Source of the DNA: Psychrobacter sp. 1044
Lineage (GTDB): Bacteria; Pseudomonadota; Gammaproteobacteria; Pseudomonadales; Moraxellaceae
NCBI RefSeq assembly: GCF_904846525.1
Contig: NZ_CAJHAZ010000001.1
Coordinates: 248,001-312,000, forward strand
DNA: 64,000 bases
Reading direction: 5' to 3'
Under the pieces are notes generated by a model. It searched no databases. It had not been told where the DNA came from and saw only the letters and a list, made by a program, of their open reading frames with translations. Of the stretch, positions 27,948 to 36,773 are shown one piece after another. Within the stretch, counting starts at the first letter, position 1. The number at the start of each line of letters is the position of its first letter. The translations under genes and the position numbers were made by a program.

Positions 27948-28340
27948 ATGAATATCGGTCAAGCGTCAGAGCAATCAGGAATCTCTCCCAAAATGATCCG
28001 CTATTATGAACAGATTGGGTTGCTTGATACCGCAAAACGCTCGAATTCAGGGTATCGAATCTATTCTAAACAAAATATAAAAGACTTATGCTTTTTGAGA
28101 CAGGCTCGTGATTTAGGTTTTTCCTCCAAACAGATGAAAGCGTTGCTTGATTTACGGAAAAATACAGATCGGCAGAGTGCTGATGTTAAACAATTGACAC
28201 TGCAACATATCGCAACTTTAAATCAAAAAATAGCTCAATTGCAAGATATGGTGAGCTTACTACAGATTTCAGCTGATCATTGCTCAGGTGATGCAAACGC
28301 AGATTGTGCCATACTAAAAGATCTTGAACAGAGTAAATAA
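27948..28340 (+). CDS. cueR: Cu(I)-responsive MerR-family regulator
   Basis: 130-aa copper sensor. N-terminal winged helix (IGQASEQSGISPKMIRYYEQIGLL), long dimer helix, then the CueR metal loop with two Cys separated by seven residues (CSGDANADC). This C-x7-C spacing marks the Cu/Ag/Au-sensing branch. AGGAGGAAAG is a strong ribosome site. It is expected to act on the two operators at 25.3 kb. Confidence 0.94.
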   Translation: MNIGQASEQSGISPKMIRYYEQIGLLDTAKRSNSGYRIYSKQNIKDLCFLRQARDLGFSSKQMKALLDLRKNTDRQSADVKQLTLQHIATLNQKIAQLQDMVSLLQISADHCSGDANADCAILKDLEQSK

Positions 28341-28600
28341 AATAAATTACATATAGTCCTATCTATTTTTTTATGCATATTTCAGTCTAAAAAAACATGT
28401 GTCTAAAAAAATAGTTTCAGAAAAATTTAAGGCTTTGGTTCCCTAGTGAGGACTTGAGTCTTTGGCTGTAGGCTAATGATATTAAGGTTTTAACTCACTG
28501 AAATATTCACAGTATAATTAATGGTGTACAGAACGTTAGTTTTTCAAGCTCAAGAAACCTTGGATAGCACTTATCGCTAAGTGTATTACAATCCAGATTA

Positions 28601-29137
28601 TTATCTATCTGGATCTAAAGCTTCATGTATATATATATTATCAACTGGCTCAAAGATATCTGAAATCTCTACATCTTCACGTAAAATCATAGTAAAAGTA
28701 AAACTTTCGTCTGATGATCTCAATAAACTACCTGTACTGACATCAAAGAAATGAATCGAGCATAAATCTCTTACCCAGCATCTAAGCAAGAAAGTTAAAT
28801 CATTTTCAGATATATAGCTAATGTTTAATTTAGCTAACGCATACAGCCTTGTCTTTACATCCTTTAAACCGTAAAAATGCTTTTCACTGAAAATTTTTAA
28901 ATCATGCACATTTATACAAAACCCCAGTAAACTTAAGCCATATTTCTCTTGAGGAATTGTTGAGCTATCAGTGTAAAACATCCTTAAAAAGTCTATAAAA
29001 TCGTTTTCTACAGTTAAGTAATCGTTGATGTTTTCGATACCAATGTTTTCGATAAAGTTAGCGATGTTAGTCCATTTGGCATCAAAAATAGCTTCGCTAT
29101 CCTTAAATCTAGATACTGCGTAAAAATTAAAGCTCAT
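28601..29137 (-). CDS. Unknown protein in AT-rich accessory stretch
   Basis: I do not recognise this 178-aa protein. It is soluble, acidic, rich in Phe/Asp/Ile, without signal peptide, membrane segment or catalytic motif. Its base composition is clearly more AT-rich than the core genes around it. An SMI1/KNR4-like gene diverges on its right and a tRNA 3'-end relic lies just upstream. Size and context would suit an immunity-type protein, but that is inference only. Confidence 0.6.
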   Translation of the reverse strand: MSFNFYAVSRFKDSEAIFDAKWTNIANFIENIGIENINDYLTVENDFIDFLRMFYTDSSTIPQEKYGLSLLGFCINVHDLKIFSEKHFYGLKDVKTRLYALAKLNISYISENDLTFLLRCWVRDLCSIHFFDVSTGSLLRSSDESFTFTMILREDVEISDIFEPVDNIYIHEALDPDR

Positions 29138-29154
29138 TTGTATTTACTCGTGAT

Positions 29155-29178
29155 TGGTGCGCTATACAGGAATCGAAC
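29155..29178 (-). tRNA. 3'-end fragment of a tRNA gene (probable att relic)
   Basis: Read leftward, the 24 bases run GTTCGATTC, CTGT, ATAGCGC, ACCA. They match tRNA positions 53-76 in exact register: T loop with GTTCRA, seven acceptor bases, discriminator A and encoded CCA. The five bases that should form the other side of the T stem do not pair, and no anticodon or D arm lies upstream, so only the 3' end is present. Such fragments are the usual att remnant of elements that integrate into tRNA genes. The acceptor strand would pair with GCGCTAT; tRNA-Arg is a guess. Confidence 0.65.
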
Positions 29179-29259
29179 TGCTAGTGTTAAATATAACTTT
29201 AATAACCATTAAATCAATAGTACACGTCATATTCTTTAACATGAATAGAGATCGATTGA

Positions 29260-29973
29260 ATGATTGAAACTACTTCCCCGTTGGATACGCAAAGATTAGC
29301 GACCCTAGAAGATGTTTTAGGTGTAACACTCCCTCAAGACTATAGAGGTTATTTGCTAGAGCATAATGGTATGGGTTTTGAGAAAAATGCTTTTGAGGTA
29401 TTTAAAGGTGAATACTCTATTATTCATCATGTATGTAGGATTTCCAATGACAATGATTATTTTGATTTAATTAATTCGTACAAGAATGGAAAAAGCATAG
29501 ATCATGAGGAAGGACGAAAATTTTTAATCATAGCCGATGACAATGTAGGTAATGACATCATGCTAAGTCTAGCGGCAGATAGTTTTGGAGAAGTCTATTT
29601 CTATGATAAAGATACTATAGGCACTAAATGTATCAAGCTGGCACAATCCTTTTCAGAATTTCGCAGCTCTCTATTCGACCTTCAAGATATTTCAGTATAT
29701 GAAAATACCGTGGATGAGGCTCTTGATAAAAAAGATTTAAAGCTTTTAGAGCGTGCTTTACAGCAGGGTTATGATATTGAGAATTTAGATAAGTATAGTA
29801 GAAACTTACTTGAAAGGAGCGTTATTACAGGAGATATTGACTTAGTAAGCTGCGTACTAGAATGCCAACCGCAGATGAGAAGCTCTATGTCACTAGCTGA
29901 AGAAAACTATATATTCTTTAAAGAAGAGTATGCACCCATTATAGATATTTTAAAAAAGCACTATAAGATGTAG
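29260..29973 (+). CDS. SMI1/KNR4-family protein with ankyrin-like C-terminus
   Basis: 237 aa. The first ~150 residues fit the SMI1/KNR4 (SUKH) fold: LATLEDVLGVTLPQDYRGYLLEHNG, later FLIIADDNVGNDIMLSL. Bacterial members of this family often act as immunity proteins against secreted or contact-delivered toxins. The last ~80 residues look like two weak ankyrin-type helices (LDKKDLKLLERALQQGYDIENLDKYSRNLLE). AT-rich like its left neighbour. No toxin, secretion or polymorphic-toxin gene is near, so if it is an immunity gene it is an orphan. Confidence 0.8.
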   Translation: MIETTSPLDTQRLATLEDVLGVTLPQDYRGYLLEHNGMGFEKNAFEVFKGEYSIIHHVCRISNDNDYFDLINSYKNGKSIDHEEGRKFLIIADDNVGNDIMLSLAADSFGEVYFYDKDTIGTKCIKLAQSFSEFRSSLFDLQDISVYENTVDEALDKKDLKLLERALQQGYDIENLDKYSRNLLERSVITGDIDLVSCVLECQPQMRSSMSLAEENYIFFKEEYAPIIDILKKHYKM

Positions 29974-30116
29974 TAAGTTTCAAAAATAGGTATACCCCAA
30001 GGGAACCAGTTATTTCACCCTTCAAACCTATTAACAGAGCACTTAAAACAGACTGCTATAATGGAACCACTTATAACAGACTATAAAAAATTTAACACGA
30101 CAACATCCTATCCTAG

Positions 30117-30584
30117 TTAACCAAATACCCGCCATAATATCCAAAATAATCCAGCCATAATGATGGCAATCACCAATAGCCGTTTCAGCCAATAGGGTAT
30201 CAGCGGTTTTTTATAGCCTAAATCATTAATCTGGCTGTCCACACCATTTTGCAGGCTCTTGAATCCTCGACTTTGCTTAGTCGTTTTGACGCGATTTTTT
30301 ATCAGCTGTCCAGCTTCATCCTCAGCACCTTGCTCTCTATCAAAGCTAATAGCATGGTTAGGAATGCCTTGCTTGCTGGCGATAGTGTTGAGTTTTTGCT
30401 GCTGCTTCACCTTTAGTTGTGTCTCATAGGCATCAATCCTATTCTTGGCATCATCCATACTAATGTCTTCGTCTGCCGCCAAAGTCTTGATCGCCATCAC
30501 TAAATTGTTTTTTTCGATCATCATGATGACGTCTCTTGGCAGTTTTGGGTTGACTGATTTTGAGCTAGGGTCGGGGTTAAACAT
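30117..30584 (-). CDS. Unknown protein with C-terminal membrane anchor
   Basis: 155 aa from the ATG at 30584, chosen because AAGGACAG lies just upstream. The chain is charged and Lys/Gln/Asp-rich. Residues ~135-154 (LKRLLVIAIIMAGLFWILWR) form a single membrane helix at the very C-terminus, so it is probably a tail-anchored inner-membrane protein facing the cytoplasm. I recognise no family. It lies downstream of ppa on the same strand. Confidence 0.7.
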   Translation of the reverse strand: MFNPDPSSKSVNPKLPRDVIMMIEKNNLVMAIKTLAADEDISMDDAKNRIDAYETQLKVKQQQKLNTIASKQGIPNHAISFDREQGAEDEAGQLIKNRVKTTKQSRGFKSLQNGVDSQINDLGYKKPLIPYWLKRLLVIAIIMAGLFWILWRVFG

Positions 30585-30663
30585 GACTGTCCTTATGGCG
30601 ATATGAAAAATAGGCATCGATAGTGTTGATTATTATAACCATTTTACAGCAGTAATATTCAAT

Positions 30664-30704
30664 CAAAAAAATACCACAATCACGATAATGACTGCGGCAT
30701 TTTA
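30664..30704 (-). terminator. Probable terminator of ppa
   Basis: Read leftward: ATGCCGCAGTCA and TGATTGTGGTAT pair imperfectly around a short loop, then a run of seven T. It lies about 40 bp after the ppa stop. Confidence 0.65.
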
Positions 30705-30745
30705 ATAGCTATCCTTTATTAGTATTTCTGCCAATTTTTGATGGC

Positions 30746-31276
30746 CTATAGGTCTTTCCAGCGTTGGATAGACTCTTTGATGACTTCTTTTGCTTCTGCA
30801 ACATCGCCCCAAGATTCAACGACCGTAGTGCCTGGTTTTTTCAGATCTTTATAGTGACTGAAATGGAACTCTAACTGGTTGATTAGCTGCTGTGGTAGAT
30901 CCGCTAGGCTGTTATAAGCGTTGCCTGTATCACGGTCGTCAGCAGGTACGACGACGATCTTGTCATCGACTTCGCCATCATCAACGAATTTCATCACACC
31001 AATGACTTTGGCTTTTAGGAAAATACCAGTTGGTAGCGGCTGCTCAGTCAGCAATAACACATCAAGCTCATCACCATCTTCGTCAAGCGTTTGCGGGATA
31101 AAACCATAGTTACAAGGCTTGGCAAAAATCTGTGGATCAATACGATCAAGCTCGAATACCGCCAGTTCGCGATTCCACTCAATTTTATGGCTGCTACCAG
31201 CTGGGATTTCTACTACTACGTTGATAATGCCGCCGTCTACATCGCCTGCGTCCAAAATTTTGTTAAAATCTGCCAT
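30746..31276 (-). CDS. ppa: Inorganic pyrophosphatase (family I)
   Basis: Soluble, Mg2+-dependent hydrolase of pyrophosphate, 176 aa, the usual size. Signature DGDELDVLLL gives the metal-binding Asp residues; IEWNRE, YGFIPQTLDEDGD and the C-terminal HFSHYKDLKK motif are present. Start at ATG 31276, with GGAG upstream; four extra codons from an earlier start are unlikely. Confidence 0.97.
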   Translation of the reverse strand: MADFNKILDAGDVDGGIINVVVEIPAGSSHKIEWNRELAVFELDRIDPQIFAKPCNYGFIPQTLDEDGDELDVLLLTEQPLPTGIFLKAKVIGVMKFVDDGEVDDKIVVVPADDRDTGNAYNSLADLPQQLINQLEFHFSHYKDLKKPGTTVVESWGDVAEAKEVIKESIQRWKDL

Positions 31277-31484
31277 AAAGTACTCCAATTTGCTTTTGTT
31301 TTAAGTGCTTGAATAATAAGTGATGATAAAAGAATAACGTCGCGGCACTGCGATATTATCACTGTGCCCAATATGTGCCGCCTGCGATTATAACAAGTTT
31401 GACTCAAATTTTCTCACAATGCTTAAGTCTAAGCGTGCACGATATTATGCAAAAAAAGATTATGCAAAAACGGACTCAAAGAAC

Positions 31485-32312
31485 TCACTTGGGTGCGAGT
31501 GCGCGTAGCTCAATGAGTCCGGCATGACGCTTAGCAATGTTATCAATAAGTTTTTGGGTCACTTGCTCATAGCTTAAGGCTTCACCAGTTTGTTCATCTG
31601 ACACTTTTTGCATAGCCACAAAGTCGGATAACCGTAACATTTGCATCCCCGCATAGCCGCACGGATTAATCGCATTAAATGCGGACAAGTCACAATTTAA
31701 ATTAAGCGCGATACCGTGATAGCTAAATCCATGTTTAATTTTGAAGCCTAACGATGCCATTTTTCCAAGCATCATTTTATCATCGACGGAGGTACTGTTG
31801 GCTGGTGCATCGGTATCGGTATTGTCATCCGCTACAGATGTATCAGCATATAGATAAACACCGGGTGCGTCACGGCGCGCATGGGCGCTGATGGCTGTTG
31901 TGTCTGATGAAGCAGGATTTTGCAAACAGTCATTAATGACATCTTCGATTGCTTGCTCGGCATGCGAGACCAAGTTGCGCACACTCCAGCCCAAGCTATT
32001 CAAATCGAACAACCAATAAATAACCAGCTGGCCGTGACCATGCCATGTCACTTGACCGCCGCGATCCGTTTTTATAATAGGCGTATTGGTACGTTGCAAG
32101 ATGTGCTCTTCTTTACTTGCTTGCCCTAAAGTATAGACATCATTGTGATCGACAATCCATAATTCGTCGGGTGTACGCAGTCCTTGCTGTTTTTTTAAGT
32201 CAATACGCGCAAGTGTACGTGCTAGCATCGCATCGAGAGTGGGAACGTAATCGGCTGTTGTTAGAGATTTGCTGATCAGTGTGTCATTAAGCTGTTGCGT
32301 GGTGTTTTGCAT
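31485..32312 (-). CDS. lipB: Octanoyl-[ACP]:protein N-octanoyltransferase
   Basis: Moves octanoate from ACP to lipoyl domains, the first step of lipoate synthesis. 275 aa from ATG 32312. Motifs: TDRGGQVTWHGHGQLVIYW, RRDAPGVYLY, GKMASLGFKIKHG with the active-site Lys, and INPCGYAGM with the catalytic Cys. An acidic, Asp/Thr/Ser-rich insert of about 28 residues separates APGVYLY from GKMASLG; most LipB proteins lack it. An upstream in-frame GTG (32357) is possible. lipA is not adjacent. Confidence 0.95.
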   Translation of the reverse strand: MQNTTQQLNDTLISKSLTTADYVPTLDAMLARTLARIDLKKQQGLRTPDELWIVDHNDVYTLGQASKEEHILQRTNTPIIKTDRGGQVTWHGHGQLVIYWLFDLNSLGWSVRNLVSHAEQAIEDVINDCLQNPASSDTTAISAHARRDAPGVYLYADTSVADDNTDTDAPANSTSVDDKMMLGKMASLGFKIKHGFSYHGIALNLNCDLSAFNAINPCGYAGMQMLRLSDFVAMQKVSDEQTGEALSYEQVTQKLIDNIAKRHAGLIELRALAPK

Positions 32313-32913
32313 GAGAGTCGCAGTCTTATTGTGGTCTGGTTCGAAGAGGTGTATCACTGATATTCAGTCGTGATATCGATAGTGAGTGTAGCAGTTTTTG
32401 CGATTGGTACCCAAGATTATCTCTGGTCACGCTGTAAAACTCAACAATCAAAACACTGATAAATGCCCTAACGGAGTAGCCATAATAAGCAAAAGTTCTC
32501 AGTGCTTAACATGAAATTTCTAGCATTGTGATGCGTGTTTATAGACACTTATTTCATACAGACGCAGGAGTCAACTTAATGTGCTGTTCATTGATTCGTT
32601 GATGCGCTACATTAAAGTGCAATGAATGGAATCGCATTACTTATATTCAGGGGTGACCATCAATGTAACCCCTGATTAGGGCGTGTCCTCAATTCAATCG
32701 ATTATGCTTTAAATGGGCTAAAAATGGCTAAATTTTGCCAAACATCGTCAAATAGCTTCTTAATATCTCGATATTATTTGCGCTACTTTCCTTGTTTGAC
32801 GGCAATTTATCTCATGTTTATCACCATTTTTAAAATGAGGACAAGCCCTAGAAATACAGAGTCTCTAACCCAATAGAGTATATTGACTCCAACGCAGATG
32901 ACAAGGAAGATAA
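32313..32913. other. Divergent intergenic region lipB / aldehyde dehydrogenase
   Basis: About 600 bp. It contains a complete MITE copy (32679-32848) and, directly to its left, a perfect 7-bp hairpin CAGGGGT/ACCCCTG (32648-32674). The insertion lies between two divergent start codons and so within or near both promoters. No ORF is convincing. Confidence 0.5.
32679..32848 (+). mobile_element. MITE-like element, copy 1 (170 bp)
   Basis: Starts GGGCGTGTCCTCAAT and ends with its near reverse complement (AATGAGGACAAGCCC), flanked by TA on both sides. Internal landmarks are shared with other copies: AAAATGGCTAAATTTTGCC, TCTCGATATTATTTGCGC and TTGACGGCAATTTATCTCAT. No coding capacity. It is nearly identical to the copy at 62212-62381. 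The parental transposase is not in the window. Confidence 0.85.
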
Positions 32914-34398
32914 ATGACAGATAATAATCAAAACATGAATGAGCAGACCTCAATCGACACGGATATGTTGCAGCAACCAGTGCCAAAATCGCCTAGTATT
33001 GCTAATACGGTTGATGAGATGCGAGCGCAATTTTCACGCTTACAAACGCTCAGTCGCACGCAGCCAATCAATGACTGGGCCACCCGTGAAACCCAACTAG
33101 ACAGTCTAGAAGTCATGCTTAGCGATAACCAAGCCAGTTTCGCCAAAGCGATCAGTGCCGACTTTGGTTATCGTAGCGAATCAGAGACCCAGTTTGCCGA
33201 GTTGTTTCCTAGCTTTACTGGTATCAGTCATGCCAAAAAGCACGGTAAAAAATGGATGAAAGTTCAGCGGGCTTCTATTTCAGCGCTGTATATGCCAGCT
33301 CATAATGAAATCCAGCCTCAGCCATTGGGCGTGGTTGGTATCATGGTGCCTTGGAACTATCCGCTATTTTTAGCAGTAGGACCGATGATTGATGCACTCA
33401 CTGCTGGCAACAGAGTTATGATCAAGATGAGTGAAGCGGCACCGCAATTTGCCCAAGCATTTGCCAGTGCGATTGCTCGTTATTTTTCACCAGACATGAT
33501 TTGTGTAGTACTGGGTGAGGTAGACATTGCGGTTGCTTTTAGTGAGCTGCCTTTTGATCATCTGCTTTATACGGGCTCTACGGCTGTGGGCAAAAAAGTC
33601 ATGGCAGCGGCGGCTCCTAACTTAACACCCGTCACGCTCGAGCTGGGCGGTAAATCACCGGTCGTCGTGTTAGAGGGCGCAAACTTAGAAAACGCCGTCA
33701 ATCGTGTGATGATGGGCAAAACACTAAATGCGGGTCAGACCTGTATTGCCCCTGATTATGTACTGATTCAGCGCCAATATCATGAAGAGTTTATCCATTT
33801 AGCAAAAGAGTGGATGGAAAAGCACTATCCAAATATTGAGACCAATCCAGATTACTCACGTATTATCAATGGTGAACAATTTAAGCGTGTCAAAGGCTAT
33901 CTAGATGCATTATCGAGCGATGGGATCCATAAGCTCACTGATGCTGAGTCTGATATCGAAACGCGTCTAATGCCGCCTGTCATCGTGAGTGAGCCTGCCC
34001 CCGATAGTGATGTGATGCAGGAAGAGATTTTTGCGCCGATTTTGCCATTGATGCATTACGATACGCTTGATGATGCCATTCATTTTGTCAACGAGCGACC
34101 ACGCCCACTGGCGTTATACGTTTTTGGTGATAACTATAACGCCCTAGAGAAAGTACGTAACAATACGGTCTCTGGTGGCCTATGTATTAATGAAGTGCTG
34201 ATACATGTTGCCCAGCATGACTTACCGTTTGGTGGGGTTGGCGATTCAGGAACAGGGGCTTACCATGGTAAAGCGGGATTCGAGCGTCTTAGTCATATGA
34301 AACCAGTATTTGTACAATCCAAGCTGAATGGGTTGAATTTGTTGTTGCCACCTTATGGCGGGTTGTTTAAAAAAGCCATGGCAATGTTTTTAAAATAA
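32914..34398 (+). CDS. Aldehyde dehydrogenase (coniferyl aldehyde dehydrogenase type)
   Basis: NAD(P)+-dependent oxidation of aldehydes to acids, 494 aa. Motifs: VPWNYP, GSTAVGKKV cofactor loop, the catalytic Glu in LELGGKSP, the nucleophile Cys in NAGQTCIAPDYVL, and EEIFAPILP. The hydrophobic C-terminal tail and overall sequence suggest the coniferyl/long-chain aldehyde dehydrogenase branch. An Acr1-like reductase elsewhere in the window makes fatty aldehydes a possible substrate, but this link is inference. AAGGAAG precedes the ATG. Confidence 0.93.
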   Translation: MTDNNQNMNEQTSIDTDMLQQPVPKSPSIANTVDEMRAQFSRLQTLSRTQPINDWATRETQLDSLEVMLSDNQASFAKAISADFGYRSESETQFAELFPSFTGISHAKKHGKKWMKVQRASISALYMPAHNEIQPQPLGVVGIMVPWNYPLFLAVGPMIDALTAGNRVMIKMSEAAPQFAQAFASAIARYFSPDMICVVLGEVDIAVAFSELPFDHLLYTGSTAVGKKVMAAAAPNLTPVTLELGGKSPVVVLEGANLENAVNRVMMGKTLNAGQTCIAPDYVLIQRQYHEEFIHLAKEWMEKHYPNIETNPDYSRIINGEQFKRVKGYLDALSSDGIHKLTDAESDIETRLMPPVIVSEPAPDSDVMQEEIFAPILPLMHYDTLDDAIHFVNERPRPLALYVFGDNYNALEKVRNNTVSGGLCINEVLIHVAQHDLPFGGVGDSGTGAYHGKAGFERLSHMKPVFVQSKLNGLNLLLPPYGGLFKKAMAMFLK

Positions 34399-34766
34399 CA
34401 AATGCTAAAGTGAGCAAAGTTGACATAGCTTTCATTCAAGTAAACAAAAATACTTAATCATTGTGAGTAATCATATAAGCAACTTTAAAAAACAGCATCT
34501 ATCTCAATAGGTGCTATTTTTTTGTATAAAAGTAAGCGATAAAAAATTAATGAGCATTTGTCATCTTGTCTATAAATCGCTACACTTTGTAGTAAGCCTA
34601 AACGATAGTAGTATTAGTTTTAGATGAAGACGTTGCCTAGTCTTCAACGACTGAATGAGCCATCAGCGACTGAATGAGTCATAAGCAGTACAGGCTTGGC
34701 GTAAAGCAATAATATTATTGACTTGAGCGTTAATTTCCATAATAAAAATTATAAATAGGACATCTT
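34399..34766. promoter_or_regulatory. Leader region of the betaine ABC transporter
   Basis: After the ALDH terminator it holds a 7-bp hairpin (TGAAGAC/GTCTTCA, 34625-34646), then a 12-bp direct repeat CGACTGAATGAG at 34648-34659 and 34667-34678 (19 bp apart, nearly two helical turns). This is a plausible regulator binding site for an osmotic stress gene. Not tested. Confidence 0.4.
34494..34523 (+). terminator. Rho-independent terminator of aldehyde dehydrogenase gene
   Basis: AGCATCTAT, loop CTCA, ATAGGTGCT, then A and seven T; one mismatch in the stem. Confidence 0.8.
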
Positions 34767-36698
34767 ATGCGCCAATGGATTGCGTTAAGTTTACTATGCA
34801 TGAGCACACTGTTACTGCCAGTATCGGCATCAGCAGCCTGCGACTCACCAATCAAATTTGGCGCTCTGACATGGGAGAGCGGTCAGTTTATCTCTGGGGT
34901 GCTTAAGTACATCGCTGAAGATGGCTACGATTGTGCGATCGAAGAAGTGCCGGGTGCTGGTCCTGCACTCGAAACGGCATTGTCACAAAACGATATTCAA
35001 GTGATTGGGGAGCAGTGGGTTGGACGCTCGCCAATCATGGAACAAGCCATTGAGCAGAATAAAGTGGCAGTCATCGGTGATACGCTCAAAGGCGGCGCAA
35101 CTCAAGGCTGGTACGTACCCAAATATGTATTAGAAGAAAACCCAGGTCTACGCCGCTATCAAGATTTGCCTAAATATGCTGAGCTGTTTAAAGATCCCGA
35201 AGACCCTAGCAAATCACGCTTTATGAATTGTCCGTCTGGTTGGACGTGTGAGATTTTCAATACTCGCTTGCTGAAAAGTACAGGTTTGGACAGTATCTTT
35301 AATAATGCCCATCCCGGCACTGGGGCGGCGCTCGACGCCGAGATTGCCTCTGCTTTTGAGCAACATAAGCCACTACTGTTTTATTACTGGCAGCCTACGG
35401 GCTTGATGGCAAAATATGACTTTGCGCCATTAGAGTTCCCTGCCCATGATGACGCCTGTTGGCAAGACTTATTACGAGCGGATGGCACCGCCGACTGTGT
35501 GTCTGGCTTCCCTGTCTCACCTTTAGGTATCGCAGTATCTACCTCCTTTATTGAATCCAATCCAGAGCTTGCTGATGTTTTTAAAAAAGTTCAGTTTAGC
35601 TCCGATGAGCTCAATGGCGCTATCTTGGAGATGAGTGAAAATAAACGCAGTGGCGATGAGCAAGCACTAGCATTTTTGCATAAATATCCGAGCGTCTGGC
35701 AAGCATGGTTGTCTGATGAAGCAGCCAGTAACCTTGCGGCTAAGCTAGGCATTAGCTTAACGGGCGAGGCTATCACTGCGGATGCAACCGCCTCTAGCAC
35801 TAATCGAGCGACCTCATTATCGAGCTTTCCTTCTTGGTCACTTGAGACACCGCTTAATAATACATTGGCAAGCGTTGTCCAAAATTATGGCGATGTGTTT
35901 CGTACTGTCAGTACCATGGCGTTAACCTATCTATTGCTGCCGATTGAGCGTCTATTAACCACTATGCCGCCTTGGCTCATCATTGCGCTTGTGACCGTAT
36001 TGGCATGGTTTGGTGTCCGTAAAATCTGGTTTGCACTGGCATGCGGCGCCGGACTTTTTCTCATTGGTGCATTTGGACTATGGGGCGCATTGATTGATAC
36101 TTTGGCACTGCTCATCGTATCAGTGTTGGTGACCGTCGTGATTGGTATTCCTATTGGCATTGCTATGTCGGGCAGTAAAATTCTTCGCAAGGTTGTGACG
36201 CCGATTCTGGATGTGATGCAGACCATGCCAAGTTTTGTCTATTTGATACCCGTATTGATGCTATTTGGGATTGGCAAAGTGCCTGCGTTATTTGCCACTA
36301 TTATTTATGCCTTGCCGCCACTGATTCGGCTGACGACATTGGGGATTACCCAAGTCAATCACGAGATGGTCGAAGCAGGGCGCTCGTTCGGTAGCACACA
36401 CTTGCAGCTGCTCATTTGGATTAAATTGCCGCAAGCATTACCCAGTATTATGGCGGGCGTGAATCAAGCGGTGATGATGTCGCTCTCTATGGTGGTGCTC
36501 GCTTCTATGATTGGTGCACCGGGGCTTGGCGAAGATGTGTTGCAATCGATTCAAACGCTTAATATCGGTCAGGGCTTGCAAGCAGGCACGGCGATTGTCA
36601 TCGTTGCCATTATCATTGACCGTATCACCCAAGCGTTCGGTCAAGGTAAGCGTGCTCGGCAAAAAACCATCGATGCTGGCAGGCATCCCATTGGTTAA
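34767..36698 (+). CDS. Glycine betaine/choline ABC transporter: substrate-binding protein fused to permease (ProX-ProW)
   Basis: 643-aa two-domain importer subunit. Residues 1-24 are a signal peptide (ending ASA-AC). Residues ~25-330 are an OpuAC/ProX-like binding domain for quaternary amines. After a linker come the membrane segments (~365-625) of a ProW/OpuAB permease, with the coupling loop EAGRSFGSTHLQLLIWIKLP. Fusions of this type are known (OpuA-like with the reverse order); here the binding domain is N-terminal and periplasmic. AGGA precedes the ATG. The ATPase gene follows directly, 75 bp downstream. Confidence 0.92.
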   Translation: MRQWIALSLLCMSTLLLPVSASAACDSPIKFGALTWESGQFISGVLKYIAEDGYDCAIEEVPGAGPALETALSQNDIQVIGEQWVGRSPIMEQAIEQNKVAVIGDTLKGGATQGWYVPKYVLEENPGLRRYQDLPKYAELFKDPEDPSKSRFMNCPSGWTCEIFNTRLLKSTGLDSIFNNAHPGTGAALDAEIASAFEQHKPLLFYYWQPTGLMAKYDFAPLEFPAHDDACWQDLLRADGTADCVSGFPVSPLGIAVSTSFIESNPELADVFKKVQFSSDELNGAILEMSENKRSGDEQALAFLHKYPSVWQAWLSDEAASNLAAKLGISLTGEAITADATASSTNRATSLSSFPSWSLETPLNNTLASVVQNYGDVFRTVSTMALTYLLLPIERLLTTMPPWLIIALVTVLAWFGVRKIWFALACGAGLFLIGAFGLWGALIDTLALLIVSVLVTVVIGIPIGIAMSGSKILRKVVTPILDVMQTMPSFVYLIPVLMLFGIGKVPALFATIIYALPPLIRLTTLGITQVNHEMVEAGRSFGSTHLQLLIWIKLPQALPSIMAGVNQAVMMSLSMVVLASMIGAPGLGEDVLQSIQTLNIGQGLQAGTAIVIVAIIIDRITQAFGQGKRARQKTIDAGRHPIG

Positions 36699-36773
36699 TT
36701 ATCAGTGCCATGGTCGAATGTTCAACACGCCCTAATCATAATGATAACTAGAAAAATAAAAATGAGAACCATC

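Noticed and set aside
36726-36736. Short ACACGCCCTAA-like match to the MITE right end before proV
   Set aside because: Only about ten bases match and no further part of the element is present; chance is likely.
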